Positions 26,468 to 35,600 of a stretch of 64,000 nt of DNA are shown here, in pieces. Made by a program: the position numbers and the translations under genes. The stretch is from positions 67,272 to 131,271 of the forward strand of contig NZ_JBMOUD010000014.1 of the NCBI RefSeq assembly GCF_049319665.1. Direction: 5' to 3'. The first letter of the stretch is position 1; the number at the start of each line of letters is the position of its first letter. The stretch is from JBMOUD01 sp049319665. GTDB lineage: Bacteria > Pseudomonadota > Gammaproteobacteria > Enterobacterales > Enterobacteriaceae. Under the pieces are notes generated by a model. That model worked only from the letters and a program-made list of their open reading frames with translations, was not told the origin of the DNA and did no database searches.

Positions 26468-27241
26468 ATGGTTAGCAAAGCCTGCTGCTTGGTTATTGTA
26501 TTGTTTTTAAGTTTTTCATCAATAGTAAAGGCTAGCGACTATAAAAAACTGAATCAATATACAACACTTGATTCGGCGGTGAATGTATTTAATGACAAGA
26601 ATATCACATCTGATTTAAAAACATTGTTGGATGCTAGTTACAGTGAATTTATCAATAACTTTGAGGTGTTTGCCGACCCGCAGAAACAGTCTAACGGTGG
26701 ATTGTTTATTGAAGGCTGGTTACAAGATTTAAGATTAGAAAATGCATCGGCGATGGTCATTGAGCCTGATGGTAAACTCTATGTGGCTTGGGTCATTCCA
26801 GGACACAGTAAGATTGAATATAGAACCAATGACCAGCAGATGAAGGGAGTTAACCCTGATCTATTGGCATGGTCAAAGCGTTTTGAACATATCACCTTTG
26901 ATGAGAAGCGCTATCCTATTGGCTTTATTGATAATGAACCAAAAGTTCGCCATTTGGATACCAAGAGTTTTAATGTCAAAGTTACATTGAATTGTGATTC
27001 AACTGATAAGCCTTGTAATCACGCTTTATATGAAGGAACCAGAAAATCCGATGGAGCTACCTTAACATTGCATGGGAAAGTCTTCCGCGCTCGCTGTAGT
27101 GAACCAATCTGCTCGATTAATTCCTACGAATTTAAAAATAAAAATGCCACCTATACGTTAGAAACTATTGTGCCATCGCTAACGGTAATTATTAACCATA
27201 AAATGGTTGTCGATGAAAAAGGTGTCTGGTCAGATAATTAA
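26468..27241 (+). CDS. Exported two-domain protein, family A copy 1 (putative immunity)
   Basis: 257 residues; signal peptide to about residue 22 (IVKASDY). N-terminal domain (about 25-150) contains VNVFNDKNITSDLKTLL, FADPQKQSNGGLFIEGWLQD and LRLENASAMVI. The C-terminal domain (about 165-250) has a C-x6-C-N motif, then GKV and SYEFKNKN. The neighbour at 27828 is a full-length paralogue, and the C-terminal domain recurs in the proteins at 28799 and 31326. Family not recognised. An AGGG site precedes the ATG. AT-rich relative to vgrG. Confidence 0.6.
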   Translation: MVSKACCLVIVLFLSFSSIVKASDYKKLNQYTTLDSAVNVFNDKNITSDLKTLLDASYSEFINNFEVFADPQKQSNGGLFIEGWLQDLRLENASAMVIEPDGKLYVAWVIPGHSKIEYRTNDQQMKGVNPDLLAWSKRFEHITFDEKRYPIGFIDNEPKVRHLDTKSFNVKVTLNCDSTDKPCNHALYEGTRKSDGATLTLHGKVFRARCSEPICSINSYEFKNKNATYTLETIVPSLTVIINHKMVVDEKGVWSDN

Positions 27242-27252
27242 GGCGAAGTTAA

Positions 27253-27822
27253 ATGGCATTCCCCCTAAAACAAGCTGCATTTTTAGTTTCCTTTCTTCTG
27301 GGCTCATTCCCCGTTCTTCCCGTAGTCGCCGCTACGGCGGCAACTGCCGCCAATACCCAATCGGCCATCGATGCAGTCGACTTTTCCGTGGTGCTGAATA
27401 AACAGCATTTTTCGTTGGGCGATAAGTGGGACGAACAAGCACAAAAACGAGCGGGGATGCAACGTAGTGAGGCTTTTGTTGGCGATGTCCCCGTGGGCGA
27501 CAGCAGTTATAAATTTTATCAGCACAGCTACGCGGGATATGACATTTACACCGCTAACCTATTTTGGGAAACACAGCACCGTGACGTTGATAGCTATCTA
27601 GTTGCCCAGATCACTCTTGAAGCACCGGGTATAGCCACATCCCGCGGCATCTCAGTCGGTGATACACCAAGCGACGTCACGAAGCGTTATGGCCGCGCGA
27701 TGACTGATGACAGTGATAACCAGCACTGGCTCTATTATGAAAGTAATGGCAAGCGACTCTCTTTCCAGATTGAAAATGATAAAGTCAGTCGTATTACCAT
27801 GGTTTTTAATATCGATAATTAA
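27253..27822 (+). CDS. Exported protein of unknown function
   Basis: 189 residues with a signal peptide rich in alanine (cleavage near residue 26-35). The mature C-terminal part has GISVGDTPSDVTKRYGRA followed by HWLYYESNGKRLSFQIENDKVSRI, a beta-rich arrangement seen in several periplasmic proteins with weak SmpA/BamE-like resemblance. It starts 11 bp after the preceding gene with an AAGGCG site and is followed 5 bp later by the second family A gene, so it is embedded in that operon. Function unknown. Confidence 0.55.
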   Translation: MAFPLKQAAFLVSFLLGSFPVLPVVAATAATAANTQSAIDAVDFSVVLNKQHFSLGDKWDEQAQKRAGMQRSEAFVGDVPVGDSSYKFYQHSYAGYDIYTANLFWETQHRDVDSYLVAQITLEAPGIATSRGISVGDTPSDVTKRYGRAMTDDSDNQHWLYYESNGKRLSFQIENDKVSRITMVFNIDN

Positions 27823-27827
27823 TAAAA

Positions 27828-28631
27828 ATGATGAATAAAATAGTTACCCCGTTCAGTCAATGTTTCCGTCTGATATGTTTATCCCTTTTAGTCCTATCTT
27901 CATTAGCCAATGCTCACGAATATCAATGGCTGGGGAAATATGCATCGCCAGATGCTGTGGTAAATATCTTTGATGAAAAAGATATCACGCTTGATTTAAA
28001 ATCGTTATTGGGAAATAAATATAATGATTTTCTCGACAACTATGAAGGGTTCGCAGATCCAAAGCGACTCCCCGGCGGTGGATTATTGGTTGAAGGTTGG
28101 TTACGAGATCTTCGGCTAGAGAATGCTTCGGCATTAGTTATGACAAAAGATGGCAGACTTTATGCCGGATGGGTGACACCTGACGCTAATAAAATTATGT
28201 ATGCCACTAATGATAAACAGATGAAGTCTATTCATCCTGAGATTAAACAATGGGCTGCCCGCTTTACGGGGATGTCATTTTCTGCCGATGAAAATCAGCA
28301 GGTTTTTACTGATGTGATTAATAAAGTTAACTACTTTACTACGCCACAATATCAAATCAGAGTATCGCTGATCTGTACCGACCGGTTTAGTATTTGTAAT
28401 AAAGCCGTGTATAAGGGTAAAAGAAAAAGCGATGGGGCAAGCATGATCCTTATGGGGAAGGTTATTCGCGAAAAATGTGATAAAACGGCTTGCCCAGCAA
28501 GCTCTTATGAATTTGAGAATAAAGAGACCAAAACAAAATATCAGCTGACAGTAGGCAATCCTACTCTGACTGTTTTAGTGAATGATAAAGTGGCGATGGC
28601 TGAAAAAGGCTCTTGGTCTACAACGCCTTAA
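27828..28631 (+). CDS. Exported two-domain protein, family A copy 2 (putative immunity)
   Basis: 267 residues, signal peptide to about residue 29 (SLANAHEY). Paralogue of the 26468 product: FDEKDITLDLKSLLGN, FADPKRLPGGGLLVEGWLRD, LRLENASALVM and, in the C-terminal domain, a C-x6-C-N motif with GKV and SSYEFENKE. The copies have diverged strongly while keeping the cysteines, as expected for immunity proteins adapting to different toxins. Either ATG 27828 or the adjacent ATG 27831 could be used. Confidence 0.6.
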   Translation: MMNKIVTPFSQCFRLICLSLLVLSSLANAHEYQWLGKYASPDAVVNIFDEKDITLDLKSLLGNKYNDFLDNYEGFADPKRLPGGGLLVEGWLRDLRLENASALVMTKDGRLYAGWVTPDANKIMYATNDKQMKSIHPEIKQWAARFTGMSFSADENQQVFTDVINKVNYFTTPQYQIRVSLICTDRFSICNKAVYKGKRKSDGASMILMGKVIREKCDKTACPASSYEFENKETKTKYQLTVGNPTLTVLVNDKVAMAEKGSWSTTP

Positions 28632-28661
28632 GGTTTTAATTATTTTTAGATGAACATAAGT

Positions 28662-28769
28662 ATGAAAAAGATCATTTTTATTATTATCGCTATGCTCTCA
28701 TGCCGTGCCTTTGCTGATGATTGTAGGTGGCAGTTGTTATCTAAAAATGACGGCTGCGCGAGCAGATGA
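28662..28769 (+). CDS. Very small exported protein or remnant
   Basis: 35-residue frame, MKKIIFIIIAML..., with a clear signal peptide (cleavage near AFADDC) and a short cysteine-containing mature part (DDCRWQLLSKNDGC). Either a true small periplasmic peptide or the 5' stump of a larger exported gene; the two cysteines and clean start favour the former slightly. Confidence 0.35.
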   Translation: MKKIIFIIIAMLSCRAFADDCRWQLLSKNDGCASR

Positions 28770-28798
28770 TTTTACGTCACATCAATAGAGTCAAAAGA

Positions 28799-29590
28799 AT
28801 GATACTCAAACTCGCCAATTTATTTTTTGTCTCTTGCCTGCTGAGTTTCCCTGTTCTGGCCGCGCAACCCTTCTCTGGACAGTGGAGCGCTGAAAGCGAT
28901 AGCCCGGACGGTACGCCACTGTCAACACTGTCACTGAATCTGGTACAACAAGGCCAGAATTTAACCGGCAGTTACTGTTATGTCACACAGCGCGGGTCAC
29001 GTATTGATTGCCCGGAGCAGGGCGTGGATAACTTACATGGTACGGTTAATGGAGCGTCAGCGACGGTAGTTTTCGACTCCAGCTTTGGGGGGAAGAAGGG
29101 TAAGGCCGAGTTGACTCTTAATAATGGCAAACTTTCTTGGTCATTGCTTGCCGAGCCGCAAGATGGGGAGTTTTATGCACCTAAAACGTACCAGTTGGAT
29201 AAAAGCCAGCAAGTGCTAGTCGGAAAAAAAACTGCCGTAGCCTCTAACACAAAGGCGAAAAATGCTGATAGTGATGAGTTAGTTATCCTAACGAAAACGT
29301 ATAAGATATCCATTGATCAAAACTGTCAGGAGGGGGAAGTCTCTTGCGACAATGTGACCTATCACTCTTTAAATAAAAAAAATAATAAAGAAATCACCCT
29401 TAAAGGCAAGGTGATCAATAAAAAGCCATCTATGGATTTTGCTGGGTATGAGTTTGATAATGGAGATTATGCGTATACATTAACGCCTGATTATTCCGCC
29501 AGCGATAGTAAATATGAGTATTGGGTGCTAAATGTGTTTAAAGGAAATAAGGTCGTGTTCTCAGAAATAGGAAAGTCATCGATTAATTAA
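28799..29590 (+). CDS. Exported two-domain protein, family B copy 1 (putative immunity)
   Basis: 263 residues from ATG 28799, the start that gives a clean signal peptide (cleavage near VLAAQPF). The N-terminal domain (about 20-140) carries FSGQWSAES, LTGSYCYVTQRGSRIDC, HGTVNG and FDSSFGGKKGKAEL, a lipocalin-like pattern shared closely with the protein at 31326. The C-terminal domain has NCQEGEVSCDN, GKV and GYEFDNG, matching the C-terminal domain of family A. So it combines a different head with a shared tail. Confidence 0.6.
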   Translation: MILKLANLFFVSCLLSFPVLAAQPFSGQWSAESDSPDGTPLSTLSLNLVQQGQNLTGSYCYVTQRGSRIDCPEQGVDNLHGTVNGASATVVFDSSFGGKKGKAELTLNNGKLSWSLLAEPQDGEFYAPKTYQLDKSQQVLVGKKTAVASNTKAKNADSDELVILTKTYKISIDQNCQEGEVSCDNVTYHSLNKKNNKEITLKGKVINKKPSMDFAGYEFDNGDYAYTLTPDYSASDSKYEYWVLNVFKGNKVVFSEIGKSSIN

Positions 29591-29615
29591 TGATTTTTAT
29601 ATGGGATTCATTGAT

Positions 29616-30137
29616 ATGAAAAAATATTCGCTAATCGATTATGCTTTTTTACTCTCTGTTCTGGTATTTTTTTTAGGCCTGGGGGATGCTGAAGCTAAAA
29701 ATAACCCCCCTACGCTTTGGCAATTCATTGATCAAATGAGCGATACCATTAAAAATACAACCGTTAATAACGTTGATAAATTTCCGTTACCTGTCCGATT
29801 TTTATCAGAAAACGAGTTTATTAAATTCTATAAAGCGGACACGCACTCATTGGCTGACGCAAGCAAAATTAGTGATATAGATCTACGGCTTAGTAAAAAT
29901 GCCAGCTCAATGGCACCTTTCCTACTTTTCTCTTATTCAGGACGTTGTATCACGCTTAATGATATCAAGAGCCAATATCACACAGTAGTATTGACCGACT
30001 ATCCGCGTGGCCGCTCAGAAAACGAAGCGAGCAGTTATACGACACCCGTCGATAGCCATGGGCAAAAGATCGCCTTTGGTTTCACCGTAAAAACACCGGA
30101 TTGTTTAAGCTGGGTGAGTATTACATCGGATGCGTAG
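29616..30137 (+). CDS. Exported or anchored protein of unknown function
   Basis: 173 residues from ATG 29616, chosen for the GGGA site 9 bases upstream. A hydrophobic N-terminus (about residues 8-26, AFLLSVLVFFLGLGDAEA) is a signal peptide or anchor. The mature region holds a conserved-looking VRFLSENEFIKFYKAD and CITLNDIKSQYHTVVLTDYP followed by GQKIAFGFTVKTPDC. It resembles small beta-rich immunity proteins in size, but no family was recognised. It precedes the ADP-ribosylglycohydrolase by 31 bp. Confidence 0.55.
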   Translation: MKKYSLIDYAFLLSVLVFFLGLGDAEAKNNPPTLWQFIDQMSDTIKNTTVNNVDKFPLPVRFLSENEFIKFYKADTHSLADASKISDIDLRLSKNASSMAPFLLFSYSGRCITLNDIKSQYHTVVLTDYPRGRSENEASSYTTPVDSHGQKIAFGFTVKTPDCLSWVSITSDA

Positions 30138-30168
30138 CTAAACGCCTTATTGTACAAGGGGGATCATC

Positions 30169-31260
30169 ATGATTGATCTAAGAGAAGATGGATTTGCACT
30201 GTCCTTATATGCTAAACGCTACCAACATCTTGCCCCTAAGGTCAGTTGCCATCTGCAAAATAGAATGGCATATGAGCCGGTATTTATGGCAACAGATGAT
30301 AATCTCGATAATACAAAACCTGACTGGCTCAAATCACAACCACAAATTATCTCGGATGAGATGGCATTAGATAAAGCCAAAGGGGCATTAGTGGGGTTGG
30401 CTATTGGCGATGCGATAGGTACCACCCTGGAGTTTTTGCCTCGTGATGCAGGTCGGGTCACTGATATGGTTGGCGGCGGCCCTTTTAAATTAAAAGCAGG
30501 CGAGTGGACCGATGATACCTCGATGGCGCTGTGTCTGGCTGAAACCTATCTGGACAAGGGTAGGATGGATGTTACGGCATTTAGAGATAAGTTGGTCCGT
30601 TGGTATCAACATGGTGATAACAGCGTTAATGGCCGCTGTTTTGACATTGGCATCACCACGCGTTTTGCTTTAGATGAATATTTGAAACATGGCGCGTTAT
30701 GGTTTGGTAACACCGATGCCGAAACCGCAGGGAATGCGGCCATTATTCGGCATGCTGCCGTTGCAATCTTTAGACGAAAATCACTGGCACTGAACTGGAC
30801 TGAATCAAAGAGCCAAAGTATGGCGACACATGGTGCAGCTGAATCTATCAATGGTTGCCAGTTTTTAGGACTGATACTGCATTTCTTGTTGAATGGTCAT
30901 AGCAAAGAGGCCAGTTTCTCTCCCCACGTATTTTCAACAACGTTAAGAGTTTTGCTTATTAATGCTGGGGAATACAAAGAAAAACAGCGGCATCAGATCC
31001 GCTCCAGTGGTTACGTTATCGATACACTTGAAGCAGCTATGTGGGCTGTATGGCACACCCATAATTTTAGGGACGCGGTTTTACTTGCTGCGAATTTAGG
31101 GGATGACGCTGATAGCGTAGCGGCAACGGCGGGACAGATCGCCGGGGCATTATATGGTTATGCTAATATTCCACTGGCGTGGCGGGATAAATTGGTACAG
31201 GAAAAACACATCGCTTCTCTTGCTGAAGCCCTGTTTTTACGTGCGCCAGACGATAATTAA
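30169..31260 (+). CDS. ADP-ribosylglycohydrolase, Tri1-like putative immunity protein
   Basis: 363 residues. The DraG/ARH fold starts near residue 62 with KAKGALVGLAIGDAIGTTLE, continues with the metal-binding GEWTDDTSMAL and ends with LGDDADSVAATAGQIAGALYG, all catalytic acidic residues intact. A roughly 60-residue polar N-terminal extension precedes the fold; such extensions occur in Tri1-type immunity proteins of T6SS ADP-ribosyltransferase effectors, where the extension can block the toxin and the hydrolase reverses the modification. No signal peptide, so cytoplasmic, unlike its neighbours. No ADP-ribosyltransferase gene is visible nearby, making it an orphan. The AAGGGGGA site supports the start. 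Confidence 0.8.
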   Translation: MIDLREDGFALSLYAKRYQHLAPKVSCHLQNRMAYEPVFMATDDNLDNTKPDWLKSQPQIISDEMALDKAKGALVGLAIGDAIGTTLEFLPRDAGRVTDMVGGGPFKLKAGEWTDDTSMALCLAETYLDKGRMDVTAFRDKLVRWYQHGDNSVNGRCFDIGITTRFALDEYLKHGALWFGNTDAETAGNAAIIRHAAVAIFRRKSLALNWTESKSQSMATHGAAESINGCQFLGLILHFLLNGHSKEASFSPHVFSTTLRVLLINAGEYKEKQRHQIRSSGYVIDTLEAAMWAVWHTHNFRDAVLLAANLGDDADSVAATAGQIAGALYGYANIPLAWRDKLVQEKHIASLAEALFLRAPDDN

Positions 31261-31325
31261 AAAGATAATCTATATATTTTATATAGATGGCGTTTTTATC
31301 ATTTTTTTAAATTGGTGTGTTTGTA

Positions 31326-32057
31326 ATGTTTAAAAGTAAAAGTATTGCTTTCGTGATGATTCTGTTTGTATCCTTTTTCTCTCAGGCTAAAAGTCTATTT
31401 ATTGGCGAATGGGCTAATAATAGCCACCCCGAAAAACCTAATGATATTTCAATGAAAATTTGGCTAACGGAAGATAAAGGCCTGGTAAAGGGGCGCTATT
31501 GTCTTATTTATGAAAATGGCAATCGAATAGATTGTAGCAATGATAATGCAGAAAATATCCATGGCGTGTTGAACCGGCAAGGTATTGCGTTGCTTAACTT
31601 TGACTCCTGGTTTGGTGAGAAACATGGTAAGGCCGAATTTAGCGTTAATGGTGATTATGCTCATTGGCATTTACTCTCTCCACCTGTCAATAGTGATCAT
31701 TATTTCCCTAAAGATATTGAGTTAAAGAAAATTTCTGATTTATACATTCAGCCTGGTGAGAAAAATACTTTCTTTAGCGATGCTTATACCGCCAGTGTTT
31801 TTAATAAATGTGGGGATTTCACATCGGATTGTAGCAATGTCAGTCTGATTCTTATTGAGAATAAAACTAATAACCCTACTATTTTTTATGGCAAGGTGAT
31901 GAAAAACGAATTAGGTAATTTTAGTTATTTTATTTTTAATGATGAAGCTGGAAATAAAAAAATTAAATTAGATTATACCTCGTTGACATTCATTGATAAA
32001 AATGGGAAAGCTGTGAGTGCTTATCCAGGTAGATGGGATCATAAACTCACTCGTTAA
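31326..32057 (+). CDS. Exported two-domain protein, family B copy 2 (putative immunity)
   Basis: 243 residues from ATG 31326 (a GTG at 31317 is possible). Signal peptide to about residue 20 (FSQAKSL). The N-terminal domain matches the 28799 paralogue: FIGEWANNS, VKGRYCLIYENGNRIDC, IHGVLN and FDSWFGEKHGKAEF. The C-terminal domain has NKCGDFTSDCSN and GKV as in families A and B. Strongly AT-rich. It closes the island before the GC-richer eag-rhs module. Confidence 0.6.
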   Translation: MFKSKSIAFVMILFVSFFSQAKSLFIGEWANNSHPEKPNDISMKIWLTEDKGLVKGRYCLIYENGNRIDCSNDNAENIHGVLNRQGIALLNFDSWFGEKHGKAEFSVNGDYAHWHLLSPPVNSDHYFPKDIELKKISDLYIQPGEKNTFFSDAYTASVFNKCGDFTSDCSNVSLILIENKTNNPTIFYGKVMKNELGNFSYFIFNDEAGNKKIKLDYTSLTFIDKNGKAVSAYPGRWDHKLTR

Positions 32058-32203
32058 TGTGGTTCTTTAATTTTATGAGTTAAAAAACAATATGTGAAAG
32101 TGTTTTAAATAGATTGGCCTAATTTATTTAAGGTCAATCTTATTACACTCCCACGTTGACGCACACTTCAATCAATTTCTTAATTAAAAACGCCGAGCGA
32201 ATC

Positions 32204-32644
32204 ATGAAATATACTCTACAGGAAGGTTCTTTCTCTCTGTTTCCTGCTGCCTGGCAGGACACCTCGATGAATATTCTGCGCGATGATCACAGTGGACTCT
32301 CTGTGGTGATCAGCCGTGGCACCATCCCTGAAGGCAGTGATTTGGCCACCGAGTTTCACCGCCAGTGGGAATTGCTGCGCCCACAAATGGGCGAGATCAC
32401 TCAAAGCGATGTATTACGCGTCAGCGTCGGGCCGCAGCAAACGTTACCCGGGCTGGAAGTCGAGACGGGGCTGGAGCGTAACGGCCAAAAACTGTGGCAA
32501 AAGCAGCTGGCGGTGCAGGTGCCTAACCAGGCGACATTGATGCTTTTTACGCTATCCGCGCTGCGCCCCTTCACTGACGAAGACAGCCAACGCTGGGATG
32601 CTCTTAAACAGAGTGTGACGCTAAACGACAATCGGAATGACTAA
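32204..32644 (+). CDS. Eag-type (DUF1795/DcrB-like) chaperone for the Rhs effector
   Basis: 146 residues from ATG 32204; the in-frame upstream ATG at 32156 lacks family similarity. The opening KYTLQEGSFSLFPAAWQDTS and the block LSVVISRGTIPEG are typical of DUF1795 proteins. Eag chaperones bind and stabilise the N-terminal transmembrane helices of PAAR-Rhs effectors and load them on VgrG. The gene ends 3 bp before the rhs start, and base composition switches back to GC-rich here, so eag and rhs travel as a unit. Confidence 0.88.
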   Translation: MKYTLQEGSFSLFPAAWQDTSMNILRDDHSGLSVVISRGTIPEGSDLATEFHRQWELLRPQMGEITQSDVLRVSVGPQQTLPGLEVETGLERNGQKLWQKQLAVQVPNQATLMLFTLSALRPFTDEDSQRWDALKQSVTLNDNRND

Positions 32645-32647
32645 GGC

Positions 32648-35600
32648 ATGAGCGATAACAAGGCTGCCCGCGAGGGCGATGACATCATTCACTCGAGCAT
32701 TTTTGCTGATATCACCAGTATCGTGGCGGAAGGCTTAGCTTATGCGGCGATCGGTGCGGCCGTCGGTGTTGCACTCACCGCTGCCGCTCCTTTGCTGGGT
32801 GCCGGTGCGGCAGCGGCGACTGTGACGGCGATGGGCTCAAGTTGTGTCGTTAGCGGGATGATTGGCGGGGCTTTAGCGAATATGAGCGGGCTCAGCGCTG
32901 AGATCAGCGCCTCCGCCGATAGCCTTGGTGATCTGATCTTCCCTCCGTCCCCTGCCGGGAAAATTATCACCGGCTCAAGTAATGTCCTGACCAATAACTT
33001 ACCGGCCGCGCGGGCCGCCGGTAGCGTGCCACCTGATGATATGCCGCCTGCCGAACCGCAATCCCCCAGCAGTTTTGCCGATTATGCGGGTAAGTATCTC
33101 TCAATGGCCGAGCAGTTTGTCAGCGAGATGTGGCAACCTACCCTCGCCTCGGCCGCGAACGGCGCATCGCCTGCCGAGCAGGACAAAGTCGCCTGTGAAA
33201 AACATTCCGGGCCGCAGTATCTGGCGGAAGGCTCAAAGAGCGTGTTTATCAACGGCCAGCCTGCCGTGCGCGCCAAAGACAGAACCACCTGCGGGGCGAC
33301 AATCGCCGATAACGTCTCACCGAATGTGATCATCGGTGGCGAGACGGTCGCGGTGCGCGATGTCAAAAGCGGTAAAAAGGCCGGTCTGTCGCTGGCGATG
33401 ATCGGCCTGGCGCTGTTGCGCGGTCGCCCGGGCCAGGTGGTAAAAAATATGCCTTGTGCGGTGGGCGGTGCGGCGGCCGGCATGCTGGCCGATATGTCGA
33501 TTAACGCAGTATTCGCAACATCGCATCCGGTGCATGCCGCCACCGGCGTTAAAGTCCTCAACGATGAGAACGAGCTTGATTTCACTCTGCCGGGACGTTT
33601 TCCGCTGTATTGGCAGCGTAGCTACAACAGTCTGACCCGTCGCGAAGGGTTGTTCGGTCTGGGCTGGGCTACCGTTTTTGACAGCTACCTGACGCTGATT
33701 GGAGATGAAGTAACTTGGTTTGACGATAGCGGGCGCGAGTTGAGCTTTACCCGGCCGCCGGTTAATCAGGCGCTTTACAGCATTAGCGAAGGGCTGATCG
33801 TGCGTTGTAATGACAACGGCGATATAGCAATTTTTGATGACGATGGCGCGGTATGGCGGCTCTATAAACCGACCCGTGCCAATCCAGCGTTACTGCGTCT
33901 GGCCTCGCTTAGCGATGAATACGGCAACATGCTGGAAACCGGCTGGAATGAACACGGTCGACTGGTGCGTATTCATGATGCGCCGCAAGCCATCGATGTC
34001 ACGCTGACCTACGACGATGAACGTTTCCCGCAGCGAGTCACCGGCGCCAGCCATTTTGATGGCGATCAGCATTGGCCGCTGATGCGCTGGGGTTACGATG
34101 ATCGTGGCCAGTTGGCTGCCGTAACCGATGCAAGCGGCGTAGTTACTCGTGAGTTCCGCTATAACGACGATGGCCTGATGGTGTGGCATCGCTTGCCGGG
34201 CGGGCTGGAAAGCGAATACCGCTGGCAGCAGTTGGATCACTGGCGCGTGGTGGAGAACCGCACCAGTACCGGCGATGGCTGCCGTATGCGCTATGACCTG
34301 GCCGCCGGACTCACCACCGTCACGCAATATGACGGGCAGGTGCGCCAACACTATTGGAATGAACAGGCGTTGATCACCTGTTTTGTAGATGAACGCGGCG
34401 AGCGCTGGCAATTTGAGTGGGATGAGAACGAACAACTGACCCGCCGTATCGACCCGTTGGGCCACGCCGTCACCTTCGTTTATGACGAGATGGGGAACCG
34501 GGTACAAGAGAGCGATGCCGAGGGCAACACGCGGGCGACAACCTGGCTGCCGCATCGTGCTTTACCGACCTCGATTACCGAGGCGGACGGCAGCGCCACG
34601 CATTTTTATTATGATCAGTCACATGGTCTGGCGCGGGTGGTCGACGCGCTGGGACAGAGCACGCTGTATCATCGCGATGAGTTTGGTCTGGTGACCGAAG
34701 AAGTGGATGCGGCGCAAAACAGCCGCCGTCAGGAGTACAACGACGCCGGACAAGTCATCCGCGCCACCGACTGCTCCGGGCGTACTACCCGCTATCGTTA
34801 TCATCCACTTGGCTGGCTGAGCGCGCAGATTGCGCCAGACGGTGAAGAGACGTGCTATCGCTATGATGCCGCCGGTCGCCCGGTTCAGCTTGAGCGGGCC
34901 GAAGGCTGGCAAGAGACACTGAGTTGGAACCCACGCGGCCTGCCTGCCGCGCATCTGGCCGCCGACGGTAAACGCAGCGAGTTCGATTACGACAGCGCCG
35001 GGCGACTGCTGGTCACGCGTAACGCGCAGGGCGAAGAAGTGCGGCGCACCTGGGACAGCCGCGGTCGGCTGAGCGCTTTGCATAACGAAAACGGCGAAGC
35101 CTATCAGTTCCACCATGGCGCAGACTCGTTGTTGCTTGAAGAGGTCGGGCTGGATGGCGTGGTTACCCGTTATAGCTATGACGCCTGCGGACGTACCACC
35201 TCGCGCACCTTTGCCGCCGGGCATGCTGAGGCGATCACCCATCACTTTGCCTATAGCGCATCCGGGCAGTTGGTTGCGCGGACTACGCCGGAAGGACAAA
35301 CGCGTTACCACTATACTGCGGCCGGGCAACTGGCCCGACTCGCCCTGCATCCGGCAATCAGTGACGACGTCTGGAGCCGTGAAGCGGAACAAGAGATTAC
35401 GTTTGAATATGATGCACTGGGCCGGGTTATTGGCGAACAGGGGGAGCAGGGCGCGCTGGCGTGGACTTATGACGCGCTGGGTAACCGCACCTCGGTACAG
35501 TTGCCAGACGGACGCCAGGTAAAACAGCTCTATTATGGCAGCGGGCATCTGCTAAGCATCGCCCTCGACAGCCTGCCGATCAGCGATTTTACCCGCGACG

